A stretch of 64,000 nt of DNA, taken from contig DASYAV010000246.1 in assembly GCA_036501145.1 (NCBI GenBank), forward strand, positions 1-64,000, in the 5' to 3' direction. The DNA comes from PALSA-505 sp036501145 (GTDB lineage: Bacteria; Actinomycetota; Actinomycetes; Streptosporangiales; Streptosporangiaceae). Both the position numbers and the translations under genes were made by a program. How positions within the stretch are numbered: position 1 is the first letter of the stretch; each line of letters begins with the position of its first letter. Below are positions 1 to 9,719 of this stretch, piece by piece. The notes under the pieces are model-generated. The model saw nothing but the letters and a program-made list of their open reading frames with translations. It did not search any database and had not been told where the DNA came from.

Positions 1-257
1 CCGTGCTCGCCGCACAGGCGGGCGAACGAGGCGACCCCGTCCGGCTTACCCTCGTGGCGGTCCAGGTCCAGCCCCACGATCGAGCTGGCCCGGCAGCCGA
101 CCCCGGTATTCGACCCGGCCGGCCACCCGGCGGCCACCGCGAGGTCGGTCGTGCACTGGCGGTGCCAGCCGGGCGCGGCCTCCTTGGAGCCGTGCGGGAG
201 CGGGAACACGGCCAGGCCCCGGCGCAGCAGCCCGGCCAGGTCAGATCCAGCAGTCAC
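1..257 (-). CDS. Bifunctional DNA primase/polymerase (Prim-Pol), N-terminal part
   Basis: Runs off the left edge of the window; about 85 residues are visible. The reading frame starts at a GTG at 257 and contains GLAVFPLPHGSKEAAPGW near residue 15, a GSNTGVGC loop, and IVGLDLDRHEGK, which is the layout of the N-terminal Prim-Pol fold (the LDLD aspartates are the expected metal ligands). Prim-Pol proteins prime replication of actinobacterial plasmids and integrative elements and are usually followed by a helicase domain. The start overlaps the stop of the upstream gene at 241-243 by about 17 bases in another frame, so the two are probably co-transcribed. The family call is firm; the full domain composition cannot be seen. 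Confidence 0.8.
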   Translation of the reverse strand, partial: MTAGSDLAGLLRRGLAVFPLPHGSKEAAPGWHRQCTTDLAVAAGWPAGSNTGVGCRASSIVGLDLDRHEGKPDGVASFARLCGEH

Positions 258-972
258 AGTCGCCGTTTTCGTCGCCGCACTCCTCGCACGCTGACGGGTT
301 CCAGCAGGAGCACCCGTAGGTGCCTTTCCCCCACAGCTCGCCACCGCACTCATCGCACGGGGCGTACTGGCCGTCGTCCTCGTGGTACTCGCCGTCATAT
401 TCGGTATCCGGGTCACGCTGGTAAGCCAGGGCCAGCAGCACCCACGTGCCGTGCAGCACGTCCGCGTCCTTCGCTGGGTCGGCCGCCAGCGACGACGCCA
501 GCGCATCCGGCGACGTCAGCCGGACGCCGTCCCGTACCGGCCCGCCCACCTTCCAGCGGGCGGCGCTGGCCAGCATCTCCGCCGCGACCGGGCAGTTACC
601 CCAGCCGTCCAGGATGTCCTCGTGCCCGCCCCGGCTGACGATCGTGTGAGCGCAGGCGGCCAGCACGTCCGCGACAGCTCCCGGGATGACCTGGGACCAT
701 ACCGGGGTGACCGCTTCCCGGACCACCGCCCCGGCCCCGCCCGGATAGACCGTGGGGAACGCCCTGGCCCTCGCGCCCGCGGCCATCAGCTGACCGAACC
801 CCATCGTCAGCATGGCCGAGATGGCGTCCGCCGGATCCCGGTTCAGCTGCGGCGGTCCGTCGCCGGCGAGGGCCGTGGCAGCCTGGCGGGCCACCGCGCG
901 GCGGGCGGCGGTGTAGGACTGCCCGGTCGCGGTCATCAGCTCGCGGGCCTCACGCTTGATCTTGTCGGTCAT
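241..972 (-). CDS. Hypothetical protein with cysteine-rich C-terminus
   Basis: 243 residues from ATG at 972 (the frame is open further upstream, but the conserved-looking segment starts with MTDKIKREARELMTATG). The N-terminus resembles a short helix-turn-helix-like segment with a SYTAARRAVA stretch seen in many small actinomycete proteins. The last ~45 residues hold paired cysteines (CDECGGEL, CSCWN, CEECGDENGDCDC) that could bind zinc. No catalytic motif was recognised. It precedes and slightly overlaps the Prim-Pol gene, so a replication accessory role is possible but is inference only. Confidence 0.6.
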   Translation of the reverse strand: MTDKIKREARELMTATGQSYTAARRAVARQAATALAGDGPPQLNRDPADAISAMLTMGFGQLMAAGARARAFPTVYPGGAGAVVREAVTPVWSQVIPGAVADVLAACAHTIVSRGGHEDILDGWGNCPVAAEMLASAARWKVGGPVRDGVRLTSPDALASSLAADPAKDADVLHGTWVLLALAYQRDPDTEYDGEYHEDDGQYAPCDECGGELWGKGTYGCSCWNPSACEECGDENGDCDCWI

Positions 973-1306
973 GGCCAGTCCTTGCCCGGCGGGTCCTGCG
1001 CACCCCGCCGCGGAACTCAGCCAGGCCACGGGAAGGATGCTCGCTCAACGCACGCGAGGCGGGGCCTCTTGTCCTCGTCGCCGCGGGCCAGCGCAGGCGG
1101 CTGCGGCTCGGAGTCAGGCCGGCGTGCCCGGCCACACACCCACCGTAGAGCAGGGCACTGACAATTTCCGGCGACACCGCGAGCCGGGCCCGCGCAAACG
1201 CCCGTTTGGGCGCGGGTCAGGCAGGCACCGTCACAGGCCGGAAGCAAGATATACGTAGCGTTACACTACGAGGCCCTGCTGGCACCGGGCGCGGTGCCAG
1301 GAGATG
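973..1306. other. Intergenic region with repeat copy
   Basis: No gene is supported here. It holds a 12-bp dyad AAACGCCCGTTT at 1196-1207, a GGAAGCAAGATATACG motif near 1240, and a small hairpin (GGCACC, six bases, GGTGCC) near 1280. The same block recurs at about 8445-8575 beside the other copy of the 130-aa coiled-coil gene. Confidence 0.5.
1196..1207. promoter_or_regulatory. Recurrent dyad AAACG-NN-CGTTT, copy 1
   Basis: AAACGCCCGTTT. Similar dyads are at 8456-8467, 14569-14580, 37329-37342 and 40605-40618, nearly all upstream of minus-strand genes. Confidence 0.5.
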
Positions 1307-1699
1307 TCATCCCGTCGTCTTATGGGCCCGGCGGCTGGGCAGCAGGTCGTCATACACCGCGACTGACGGCAGCGGCCGGCTGTCCGGCGGGAGCGCGCCG
1401 ACCCGGTCCTGGCGGCGGGCGGCGACGCGGGCGTCCCGCCGCTCGCCGTGCATGACGCGCAGGTCGTCGAGCCGGTCCTCCAGGCCCTCGATGCGCTGGC
1501 GCAGCTCGGCGACGAGGTCACCGCGGCGGCCCAGCTCGGCGCGCAGCTGCCCGGCCTCGGCCGGCGCGCGTGCCCGTGCATCCGCGATGTGCGGCGCGGC
1601 CAGCTCGGCGGCCCGCCGCTCGATGTAGCCATCCAGATCGGCGATGGCCGCCCGCAGGTGCCCGGCGAGACCGGCGGCGCTGTCATCAGGCGCGCTCAT
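1307..1699 (-). CDS. 130-aa coiled-coil protein, copy 1
   Basis: Starts at ATG 1699 (MSAPDDSAAGLAGHLR). Residues about 15-100 are Ala/Arg/Glu/Leu-rich heptads (DLDGYIERRAAELAAP, LRQRIEGLEDRLDDLR), so a helical coiled coil is expected. The C-terminal tail SVAVYDDLLPSRRA is nearly identical in copy 3 (8562-8954) and is also found at the very end of the serine recombinase at 17999-18712 (VTQYDSLLPSRQA). Function unknown. The frame continues upstream to 1912 with an HTH-like remnant (LAAAIGASTRQA). The copies share flanking non-coding DNA, pointing to duplication of a ~640-bp unit. Confidence 0.6.
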   Translation of the reverse strand: MSAPDDSAAGLAGHLRAAIADLDGYIERRAAELAAPHIADARARAPAEAGQLRAELGRRGDLVAELRQRIEGLEDRLDDLRVMHGERRDARVAARRQDRVGALPPDSRPLPSVAVYDDLLPSRRAHKTTG

Positions 1700-2000
1700 G
1701 CCGGGCACCCTACGCCTGGCACCCGGCATCGGGCGCGGTGCCAGGGCACAGCGAGCGTGCGCGCGCCTGGGCACCCGCCGGGGTGGTGGCGGGCCAGCCC
1801 AGGGCGCACCATGCGCCTGCCGGGTGCTGGCACCGATCGCGGCGGCCAGGTGGGTCCAGGTGCTGCCGCCGTGGCGGGCGGCGTCGAGTAGCCCGAGCTC
1901 GGCGCGTTCCACGGGGGCAGACCAAGTAAGCCGGAAAGCGGCAATGGGCTAGTCAGCCTGTTAGGGCGTCCTCTTCGTGAAGCTGACCCGGGGCTTTAAA
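1700..2000. other. Remnant/intergenic stretch upstream of the coiled-coil gene
   Basis: Contains a minus-strand in-frame remnant (about 1800-1912) reading LLDAARHGGSTWTHLAAA, which resembles the HTH end of a larger, lost gene, and a second GGTGCC hairpin near 1730. The segment 1700-1835 is repeated at 8955-9085. No independent gene is supported. Confidence 0.4.
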
Positions 2001-2797
2001 TCAAGGCTGGGCGTCAGTCAGGGTCTTGTGGACGACGCCGGCCGAGACCTTGACTCCGGCGGCGATGGTGCGGATGGATTCGCCGCGCTGGCGGCGGGCC
2101 AGGATGGCGGCGCGCTTGTCGTCGTCGACGACGGGGCGGCGGCCGCCAACACGGCCGCGTCGGCGGGCGGCTTCCAGGCCGTTGGTGGTCTTGCGGACGA
2201 TGTCCCGGCGCCGGTCTTCGGCGAGGGCGAGGGCCAGGTCGAGGATGAGGGACCGTTCGGTGTGCTCGCCGGCCGCGATGCCTTCCAGCACCTTGACGCC
2301 GATGCCCCGCTGGAACAGGTCGTTGAGGACGATCAGGCCTTCCAGGAGGTTGCGGCCGAGGCGGTCGACCTCCTGGACGGTCAGCATGTCGCCGTCGCGG
2401 ATGTGGGACAGCGCCTCCATCAGGACGGGCCGGTCGCCGGTGGCGAGCTTCGCCTCGACCGGGGGCAGCGGCCGGCTGTCCGGCGGGAGCGCGGCGACCC
2501 GGTCCTGGCGCCGGGCGGCGACCCGGGTGTCCCGCCGCTCGCCGTGCATGACACGCAGGTCGTCGAGCCGGTCCTCCAGGCCCTCGATGCGCTGGCGCGC
2601 TGCTCGGCGACGAGGTCTGCGCGGCGGGCCAGCTCGGCGCGCAGCCGGCTGGCCTCGGCCGCCGCCTGCGCGTGTGCGTCCGCGATGCGCGGCGCGGCCA
2701 GCTCGGCGGCACGCCGCTCGATGTAGCCATCCAGGTCGGCGATGGCCGCCCGCAGGTGCCCGGCGAGACCGGCAGCGCTGTCATCAGGCGCGCTCAT
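2001..2797 (-). pseudogene. Chimera: coiled-coil gene copy 2 joined to a truncated serine resolvase
   Basis: From ATG 2797 the first ~70 residues match the 130-aa coiled-coil family. A two-base insertion near 2600 (ctggcgcgctgctcgg versus ctggcgcagctcgg in copy 1) shifts the frame; the family continues in the other frame down to SRPLPPVEA and then changes directly into the body of a Tn3-type resolvase (DRLGRNLLEG, HTERSLILDLALALAE, C-terminal HTH with GESIRTIAAGVKVSAGVVHK). The resolvase lacks its first ~50 residues, including the catalytic serine. It is therefore inactive on two counts. It probably belonged to the broken Tn3 element whose transposase lies just to the right. Confidence 0.75.
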
Positions 2798-3193
2798 GCC
2801 GGGCAGCCTACGCCGCCACCGCGGCGCCCCTCCCGAGGCCACCGGCGGCCCGCGCCATGTGAAACAACCCCGGGTCACCGCGGCGGACACCGCCGGCGTC
2901 CTGGGGGTGGTCAGCACCACGACCGGGGATGGCCAGCAGGCCGGGGGCGGGCAGGATCAGGCCGCGCCCGCCACCAGCACCGTCCCGCTGTCCGCGGGCC
3001 GGGGCGCGTCAGCAAACCCGGTGCCCGGCGCAGGAATCTCACCGCCGATCACGACCGCTTGGTCAAGGTTCGGCCTGGTTGCTGGCGAAATGCGGGATCA
3101 GCTGGTAGATAGGGAAATGAGGGGGGCCGTACGGGCTGGGGCCTGTCTTCTATCCGGGCCTGGGGGGTAGATCGCGGGTTGCAGTGCAACCGC
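2798..3193. other. Gene-free stretch between resolvase remnant and tnpA
   Basis: No family is recognised in any frame. A short dyad GTTGCAGTGCAAC lies near 3178. This is probably scar DNA of the broken Tn3-like transposon. Confidence 0.35.
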
Positions 3194-5644
3194 TCAAGGG
3201 CTGGCGTGTTCCCTTCCTGGCTCACCGCGCCGGGCCCGCGGCGCTACCCCCGGGCGCCGGGTGCTGGCCCGCGCGGTGAGCCCCCCGCCCTCCAGCAGGT
3301 AGGAGAACGCGAACCCGACCAGGCTCTGGCCGTGGGTGTCGGTGTACTGGCGGTCGATGGTGGCGTCGGTGCAGTGCCGCAGCACGCCCTCCATCATCGC
3401 GGCGACCTCGGAGGCATTGCATGACCGGAGCTGGGAGTAGACGCACACCGATTTGCGGTCCACGTGCCAGTAGATCATGACGCCGTGGCCGCCGTAGCGG
3501 ACGTGGTACTCGGTCATCAGGTTCGACGACCACGACCCGAACTTCTTCGAATCGGACGCGCACGCGGTGCCGTTGCCCCACCACAGCGGGTCGCGCATCG
3601 CCAGGGTGGCGTTCACCAGCGTGGCGGTCGCCGTGCGCAGGTTGTCGCGGTTGACGAACAGGTGGCGGGTGGCCCGCAGGGCTGCCTCGGTCTCGCCGTG
3701 GCGGCCGCCGTCGGCGACCCGCTTGATCCCCACGTTCGTGCCCAGCGCGTACAGGACCAAGAGCAGGCGTTTGCGGATCACCTCCCGCGGGGTCGCTTCG
3801 CGGGTCGCGACCGTGGTGAACGCGTCGGTGAAGCCGGTGACGAAGTCGGACTCCTTCAAGAACTCCAGCAGGTCGATGATCCCCCAGCGGGCGGCGATCT
3901 CGGTGTGCAGCGCCCGCAGGTTGTCGGGCACCGCCAGCTTGCCCAGATCCGGGATGTGCCAGCGTGGTTCGCCCCGGTGCGTCTTCACCTTCGTGCCGCC
4001 GGAACGGTTCCTGCTGACCGCCTCGCCACACGCGGCCATCGAGGCGCGCATCAGTTCCTTCAACCCGCCGATGAACACGCCGCTATCGAGTGGCTGCTGC
4101 AGGTTCTCGTAGTGGACGTCCCGGTTGACCTCGAAATCGGCGGGCAGGTCCTCCTCGGGGTTGCGCCACCGGCGGGCCCCCGCTACGTAGATTTCGCGGC
4201 GGCGCAGGGCGTCCTTCAACGACACGATCACGCACAGCTCGTAGGAAGCCCGCTCGATGATCCCGTCGTCGCCAGCCACCGCCTCCAGCCACCCGTCAGG
4301 CACTACGCCCTTGACCGGGACGGTCTCCGAAGCGTCGTAGTGCCGGACACTGTTGGGGATGCTGGCGTAGCGCCGCAGCAGTTCAAGCGCGTCCATCACC
4401 GGCCGGTAGGCGGTGTTGTTGCACTTGAACTCGATCGCGGCCAGCAGCTTGGGCAGCATCCGCCGGTAGTAGCTGGAGTACGACGACGTCAGCACCGTAC
4501 GCACCCGCGCCTTGTACGCCTTCTGATCGGCCCTGGCCTCGGCAACCAGCGCCTTGAGCGTCGCCTCCCCGCCCGGCACCGCCGGGTAGACCACCCGCCG
4601 CACGGTGTCGTCCGGCTTCTTCAGCGACGCCTCCGCGATCGAGAACAGCTTCTCGGTCTTACGGTGCACCTTCTTGGCCTCGGCCTCCATCGCCCGCTCG
4701 ACCTTCCGCTCCGCCCGCGTGTTGACCTTCGATACCAGGTTGATGAACAGATCGACCAGCGCATCGGTGATCTCCGACGTCCGCGACCAGGCCAGCGCCG
4801 CCATCAACGTCAAGCGGACCGGCGGCTGGTTCGCCGCCAGATCCGAGGGATGCGACGCCATCGCCCTGGCCCGCCACGAGGCCACCAGCTTGTCCGACAA
4901 CCCGCCGAACAGATCCGCCGGCAACCCCAGCGTCCTGGCCCGCCGCAGCTTGACGATCTCCTCCAGCAGCGTCTCCAGCCCCAGCCGGCCCGGATCCGTC
5001 TTCAGCTCCAGCAAGAACCCGTCCTCGCCCGTGGCCAACTCCCACAACGCCCGCGCCGAGTCCGCCGGCAACAGGTTCAGCACCTGCAGGCAGAACTCCC
5101 GCTCAAACCGGGACCAGCACGCCCCCACGATCCGCTCCGCCCGGCCCGGCGGCTCGATCCTCAACTTCCGGCAGCGGGCCAGCAACGCCGCCCGCAGCCC
5201 CTCATCCGTGAGTGCCATCGGGCAGATCTCCGTGGCCAGCCACTCCGCCAGCGCATCCTCATCCGCCCGCGTCGGCTCCCGGAACCCCAGCGCTTCCCGG
5301 ATCTGCGCACGGTGCCGCTCGATTGACCGGCCTGACCAGTCGTAGCCGGCCAGCAGCGCCGGATCGACCTTTACCTGACCGGCCACATAGTCCACCGCCG
5401 CCTTGGGCAGCTCACCCGCATGCCGCGGGAACCGGGCCTCCTGCGCGAAGAACTTCAGCAGAAGGCAGAACCCCAGACGTGTCGCCCCCGCCTTGTTCTT
5501 GATCAGATCCCAGTCGCTGTCCAACAGCGTCCACGCCGCGATCAGCTCCTCCGGCTCCCACTCCCGACGCACCCCGGCCACCTCCACCGAACCGCGCCAC
5601 CGGGGGGCGCCAACGACCGACCCGCTCACGATTCCGATGGACAA
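3194..5644 (-). pseudogene. tnpA: Tn3-family transposase TnpA, C-terminally truncated
   Basis: 816 codons read out; the family is usually ~980-1000 residues. N-terminal DNA-binding part (REWEPEELIAAWTLLD, GATRLGFCLLLKFF), then the DDE region with WWGNGTACASDSKKFGSW (first Asp) and DRQYTDTHGQS (second Asp). After GFAFSYLL (about 3290) the sequence stops matching and continues as Arg/Pro-rich junk; the normal C-terminus with the third acidic residue is missing. The start is uncertain because several in-frame GTG codons lie near 5570-5590. Without the final catalytic residue it should be dead. No clear 38-bp Tn3 inverted repeat was found at either side. Confidence 0.85.
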
Positions 5645-5754
5645 CAGGCAACACCCGACGATTCACCCACCCGTGACGATTACGAGCCGCAAGCGTGATC
5701 TCTCACCCAGCGCTACTTGGCGGCTAGGGACACGTTCGGGAGCGGAGGGCCGTC

Positions 5755-5949
5755 ATGGTGGTCACCGGCGGCGTGCACGCGACCGTGCCGCTGCCCGCCG
5801 GGCAGGCCGCCGCGCTCGGCCTTGATCCCGCCGTCAGTTACGTGGTGGAGGGCCGCATCTGCGACCCCGCCACCGGCCAGCTGGTCGAGCTGCCGCACGC
5901 CCAGGAGATGACCGTGCCCGTGCGCTGGCTGTCCCCCCTGCGGACCTGA
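5755..5949 (+). CDS. Small hypothetical protein (64 aa)
   Basis: ATG 5755 is preceded by GGAGCGGAGGG, a usable ribosome site. The sequence (HATVPLPAGQAAALGLDP, VEGRICDPATGQLVELPH) has balanced composition and reads like a small beta-rich protein of a mobile element. No family recognised. Stands alone, divergent from the Tn3 wreck. Confidence 0.5.
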   Translation: MVVTGGVHATVPLPAGQAAALGLDPAVSYVVEGRICDPATGQLVELPHAQEMTVPVRWLSPLRT

Positions 5950-6518
5950 GCCGCCATCGGCCTTCAGCCCGCTACCGCCACAGGCCGTTTCCCGTTGCTG
6001 CTCGAGCCCCGCAACCCGGCCCGCTGATGCGGCTGCTGGCGTCCTGCACCCGCCACAGCGTCACCGTCCAGTTCATCCCCGCCGGCCCAGCACCGGTGAG
6101 CCCCCGCCGGAATCATCCCGGCGGGCCCGGGCGGCCCGCCGGGATGGTGGGAGCGGGCCCGCCCGGGCCCCTTCCCCGCCTGATTCTGGCGGGAGCCACG
6201 GCGGGGGTCCCTCCCTGGTACCAGTACCCGCCGCGGCGGGCCCGCCGTTTTACCCGCCGGTGATTCCGGCAGAATCGGCGGTAGGGATTTCCCATATGGA
6301 TAGCTGATATCCCTTCCGCTTAATCGAGGTCACTCGCGCCGACCACCCTACGACCCGACAAGATCAACCCCATACAGATCGAAGAAGGTACCAGGCACAC
6401 CCCAAACCGGGGCACATCACCCTGCATCAATCAAGGAGTTCAGGAGCCTGCGCCCACCAGCGGAAACACCTTCAAGATCACTTCATGGCGGGTTTTGCTC
6501 TTACCTTGGCCGCACCCC
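5950..6518. other. Gene-poor stretch with GC-rich hairpins
   Basis: No supported gene. Between about 6100 and 6280 several GGCGGG/CCCGCC inverted repeats form strong overlapping hairpins, followed by an AT-richer segment (6290-6430). Likely intergenic with terminator-like structures. Confidence 0.4.
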
Positions 6519-7016
6519 TTAACGGGTTCCCGGGGACCGGCCCGGCAAGCGGGCCCCCGGCGGCATGGGATGGTCGAGCTCGGCGAGGATGTCGTTGATG
6601 ATCTCCTTGATGATGTCCTCGATGATGTTGTCGGGGTGCACGCGCGCGGCCGGGGTGACGGCGCCGCCGGTGCCACCGGCGTTGGACAGGGCGGCCTCGG
6701 TGTTGAGGGCCTGCGCGTCGGCGATCTGCTCGGTCACCACCGCCGGCTGGCCCAGGCACGCGACAGCGCCCTCGGCCAGCGCCGCGCCGGCCTGCAGGTT
6801 GTCGGCCAGGGCGGCGCTGTCATCGCCAGCGTTGTCGGCGGCGATCGCGGCGTCGTTGTCCGCGCCGGCGGCGGTGATGGCGGCCCGGCAGGGACTGGCC
6901 GCGGCGGCCGCGGCCGGCCCGGCCGGGCCGGCCACCAGGGCGGCGCACAGCAGGGGCGCGGCGCCGGCGGCCAGCACCCGGCGGGCCGTGCAGGACAGGG
7001 GCAGGGACAGGGACAT
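6519..7016 (-). CDS. Secreted hypothetical protein (165 aa)
   Basis: ATG 7016 chosen because GGAGG sits six bases upstream and the product then begins with a good signal peptide: MSLSLPLSCTARR, a hydrophobic core (VLAAGAAPLLCAALVAG) and an AAAAA-type cleavage region near residue 40. The mature part is Ala/Asp-rich, with two conserved-looking cysteines (SPCRAAI, AVACLGQP) that may pair, and an acidic helix HPDNIIEDIIKEIINDI. Small exported actinomycete protein of unknown function. Confidence 0.6.
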   Translation of the reverse strand: MSLSLPLSCTARRVLAAGAAPLLCAALVAGPAGPAAAAAASPCRAAITAAGADNDAAIAADNAGDDSAALADNLQAGAALAEGAVACLGQPAVVTEQIADAQALNTEAALSNAGGTGGAVTPAARVHPDNIIEDIIKEIINDILAELDHPMPPGARLPGRSPGTR

Positions 7017-7294
7017 CAGCAACCTCCAGCGACGGGGCACCAGCACAGCAGGGGGCACCCCGGCAGGACGACCCTGCCCGGGGCCTCCCAGAGCGTCGCT
7101 CACCGCCCGGGTTCCCGCAACCCCCCGCCGGGATAGCACTCCATGACAAGGCTCAGCCAGGCCAGACAGCGCCGGCCGCCCGGCCCGGCCGCCGCATCCT
7201 GACCAGTGTCCCGCTGGCCACCATCGACGTGGCCCCCGCATCCGCCGCATGAGCCCCCCGCCGCGGCGCCCTGGGCCTGACCTCAGAACCGGGG

Positions 7295-7948
7295 TCAGCG
7301 CGGCCAGGAGGTGAACCGCTCCCGCAGCCGGGTGACATCGTGCGGGGTCAGCCCGTAGCGGGCGAAAGCCTCGTCCTCGAGCCGGTCGAGCCGCCGCCCG
7401 GCGTCGGCGAAGTCCTCAGCGGTCAGGCCGGGGTCCAGCCGCTGGGCGAAGCTGATGAGCTCATCCACGGTGTAGCGCTCAAGCGCCGCCGCGGTGTCCA
7501 GGTAGTCGCGTTCGTACGCTCGCGAGCTGAGGGCGCAGACCTTGCCGCCGACCACGTCCTCCAGATCCAGGACCGGGCCGAAATCCATGATCACCGGCGC
7601 GTGGCCACGGTCAAAGTAGGACATCTGCAGCGCCATCTGGGCACCCCCGGGCGCGGTGATCGTCCACTCGGCCAGGCCCTCGCCCATCCCGTAGAAGACG
7701 TCATCGAGCCCGCCGGTCATGTCCTTGGATTCCACCTCGAACCCCGCGCTGCGCAGCGCCGCTTCCACCGCCGCGGTGGCCGCGGCCACGCCGGACTGCT
7801 CATCGGTGAAAATGTCTACATCCTGGGTGTAGCGGTCGATGACCCCGTGGGCCATCAGGGCGTTGCCACCGCCGAGAGCGAACCCGTGCACGGCCGCGGC
7901 GCGCAGCACGACGGCCGCCACCTGGCGGTGCAGGTCGCTGATCGGCAT
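7295..7948 (-). CDS. Nucleotidyltransferase (AbiEii/MNT-like), cassette copy 1
   Basis: 217 residues from ATG 7948. GGGNALMAHGVIDRYTQDVDIFTD near residues 25-50 is the nucleotidyltransferase signature (GG..., then the DVD metal-binding pair), as in AbiEii-type toxins and aminoglycoside-nucleotidyltransferase-like proteins. The C-terminus has a helical domain ending LTPHDVTRLRERFTSW. The upstream gene's TGA overlaps this ATG by one base, so the two are translationally coupled. By analogy with AbiE pairs it could be the effector of a toxin-antitoxin or phage-abortive system, but the partner is not a recognisable AbiEi, so this is inference. Confidence 0.75.
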   Translation of the reverse strand: MPISDLHRQVAAVVLRAAAVHGFALGGGNALMAHGVIDRYTQDVDIFTDEQSGVAAATAAVEAALRSAGFEVESKDMTGGLDDVFYGMGEGLAEWTITAPGGAQMALQMSYFDRGHAPVIMDFGPVLDLEDVVGGKVCALSSRAYERDYLDTAAALERYTVDELISFAQRLDPGLTAEDFADAGRRLDRLEDEAFARYGLTPHDVTRLRERFTSWPR

Positions 7949-8304
7949 CAGGCGGCAGCCGCGGCGGTCCGCAGGACCGGGTGACGCTCCTCCCACGCTG
8001 CCCGGATGCCCTTGGGCAGGTACAGCTCCGGCCACACGCTGATCAGCAGGGCGCCGTTGAGGTGGGCCGTGAGGTCTTCCGGGCGGCGGGCCTGCCCGAG
8101 CACGGTCTCATACATCGCCCGCACCATGAACGGCTTGCCCAGGTCAAACATCCGGTCCGGGCTACTCCAGAACAGCCGGACCGGCAGCTCAGCCACGCCC
8201 TCGGCCGGGCCGCGCAGGTCGGCCAGGTCCGACACAACCAGCACCCGGTGCCCAGGCCGGGACTGCTGCGCCGCCCAGGCCGCCACAGGATGTGCCGTCT
8301 CCAT
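7948..8304 (-). CDS. Partner protein of nucleotidyltransferase, cassette copy 1 (118 aa)
   Basis: Begins METAHPVAAWAAQQ at 8304. Contains VLVVSDLADLRGPAEG, a LFWSSPDRMFDL strand-turn region and a C-terminal LPKGIRAAWEERHPVLR. No HTH or known antitoxin fold was recognised. Always found directly upstream of, and overlapping, the nucleotidyltransferase in all three copies of this window, so it is its functional partner. About 1 kb of this cassette is nearly identical to 26575-27640, including the upstream sequence CGAAACCCTGTTCGAAT. Confidence 0.65.
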   Translation of the reverse strand: METAHPVAAWAAQQSRPGHRVLVVSDLADLRGPAEGVAELPVRLFWSSPDRMFDLGKPFMVRAMYETVLGQARRPEDLTAHLNGALLISVWPELYLPKGIRAAWEERHPVLRTAAAAA

Positions 8305-8561
8305 CCCCCCAGCATAGCCCGGCAGGCCAGCGGCGCGAAACCCTGTTCGAATACTGCTTCAGCCGGCGCCCGCCCTGCGGGCAAGCGCGGTCTCCTGGGG
8401 CGTACGCGGTGGCACCCCCGTGAGACCACCGGCGCCGGATCGAGCCGGGCCCGCCAAACGCCCGTTTCTGCCCGGCCAGCCAGGCGCCGCCACGGGCCGG
8501 AAGCAAGATATACGCACTACGAGGCCTCCAGGCACCGGGCACGGGCGCCAAGGAGATGTCA

Positions 8562-8954
8562 TCACGTCGTCTTACGGGCGGCCTGGCGGCTGGGCAGCAG
8601 GTCGTCATACACCTCGACCGACGGGAGCGGCCGACTGTCCGGCGGGAGCGCGTCGACCCGGTCCTGGCGGCGGGCGGCGACGCGGGCGTCCCGCCGCTCA
8701 CCATGCATGACACGCAGGTCGTCAAGCCGGTCCTCCAGGCCCTCAATGCGCTGGCGCAGCTCGGCGACGAGATCACCACAGCGGGCCAGCTCGGCGCGCA
8801 GCCGCTTGGCCTCGGCCGCCGTCTGTGCCCGTGCGTCCGCGATGCGCGGCGCGGCCAGCTCGGCGGCCTGCCGCTCAATGTAGCCATCCAGATCGGCGAC
8901 GGCCGCCCGCAGGTACCCGGCCAGGCCAGCGGCACTGTCATCAGGCGCGCTCAT
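8562..8954 (-). CDS. 130-aa coiled-coil protein, copy 3
   Basis: Starts at ATG 8954; closely matches copy 1 over its whole length, including the heptad-rich middle and the tail SVEVYDDLLPSRQA. Intact. Both its upstream (8955-9085) and downstream (8445-8561) flanks match those of copy 1, so the repeated unit is larger than the gene. Function unknown; predicted helical coiled coil. Confidence 0.6.
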   Translation of the reverse strand: MSAPDDSAAGLAGYLRAAVADLDGYIERQAAELAAPRIADARAQTAAEAKRLRAELARCGDLVAELRQRIEGLEDRLDDLRVMHGERRDARVAARRQDRVDALPPDSRPLPSVEVYDDLLPSRQAARKTT

Positions 8955-9212
8955 GCCGGGCACTCTACGCCGGGAACCCGGCACCGGGCGCGGTGCCAGG
9001 CCGCGGTGATCGTGCGCGCGCCTGGGCACCCGCCGGGGTGGTGGCGGGCCAGCCCAGGACGCACCATGCGCCGCCTGGCAGCCCCCCGCAAGATGCTGCG
9101 GGAGGATGACGGCGCCGGGTACCAGTAGGACGCCTGCCTGCCCGGCCTGGTTTACCCGGGCAGCTGCCCGGCACCGGATCCCGCCCTGCCCGCAGCTGTG
9201 CCGCCGGGATCA

Positions 9213-9659
9213 TCACATCTCGGCGCCGCGGCCGGCCAGGTAGGCGCGGAGCGCCTGGTCCACGAGATGCCCAGCGCTCTGGCCGGCTGCCTCAGCGGCC
9301 TCACTAAGCCGGATACCGGTCTCGCCAGGAATCTGGACCGACAGCGTCACCTGCTGGACCTGCACAAGACCGGCCCGGTGGTCCTGTTTCCGGGCCTGCC
9401 TGACCAGCTGGTCGGCGCGGGCCTTGCTGATGCCGAGCCGCCTGCCGAGCTGGCCCAGGCTCAGCCCCTCGTCCTGGTGGATCCTCAGGGCCATCGCGGC
9501 CCGCAGACTGCCGGCGTCTTCCAGGACCCGCTTAAGCAGCTCGCCAAGCCGGGACGCCTCCCGCCAGCGATCGTCAGCATCGTCGAGCCCGCGGATGTAT
9601 TCCATGGCCCGCTCGAGTTCCCGGGCGACCGTGCCGACACTGTCACCGGGCACGTTCAT
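9213..9659 (-). CDS. HTH/ribbon-helix-like DNA-binding protein (148 aa)
   Basis: The middle contains a clear helix-turn-helix, LSLGQLGRRLGISKARADQL, close to the HTH of the protein at 50574-50942. The C-terminus (VTLSVQIPGETGIRLSEAAEAAG...LVDQALRAYLAG) resembles a ribbon-helix-helix. The combination suggests a small transcriptional regulator of a mobile element. Stand-alone gene. Confidence 0.6.
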   Translation of the reverse strand: MNVPGDSVGTVARELERAMEYIRGLDDADDRWREASRLGELLKRVLEDAGSLRAAMALRIHQDEGLSLGQLGRRLGISKARADQLVRQARKQDHRAGLVQVQQVTLSVQIPGETGIRLSEAAEAAGQSAGHLVDQALRAYLAGRGAEM

Positions 9660-9719
9660 GCCGGGCAGCCTACGCCGCAGCTGCAGCGCTCCCCCGGCGT
9701 ATCCCAGCTGGGCGCCGGG

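Noticed and set aside
3464..5326. Long plus-strand ORF opposite tnpA (620 codons)
   Set aside because: Arg/His/Pro-rich mirror of the Tn3 transposase; no independent protein features.
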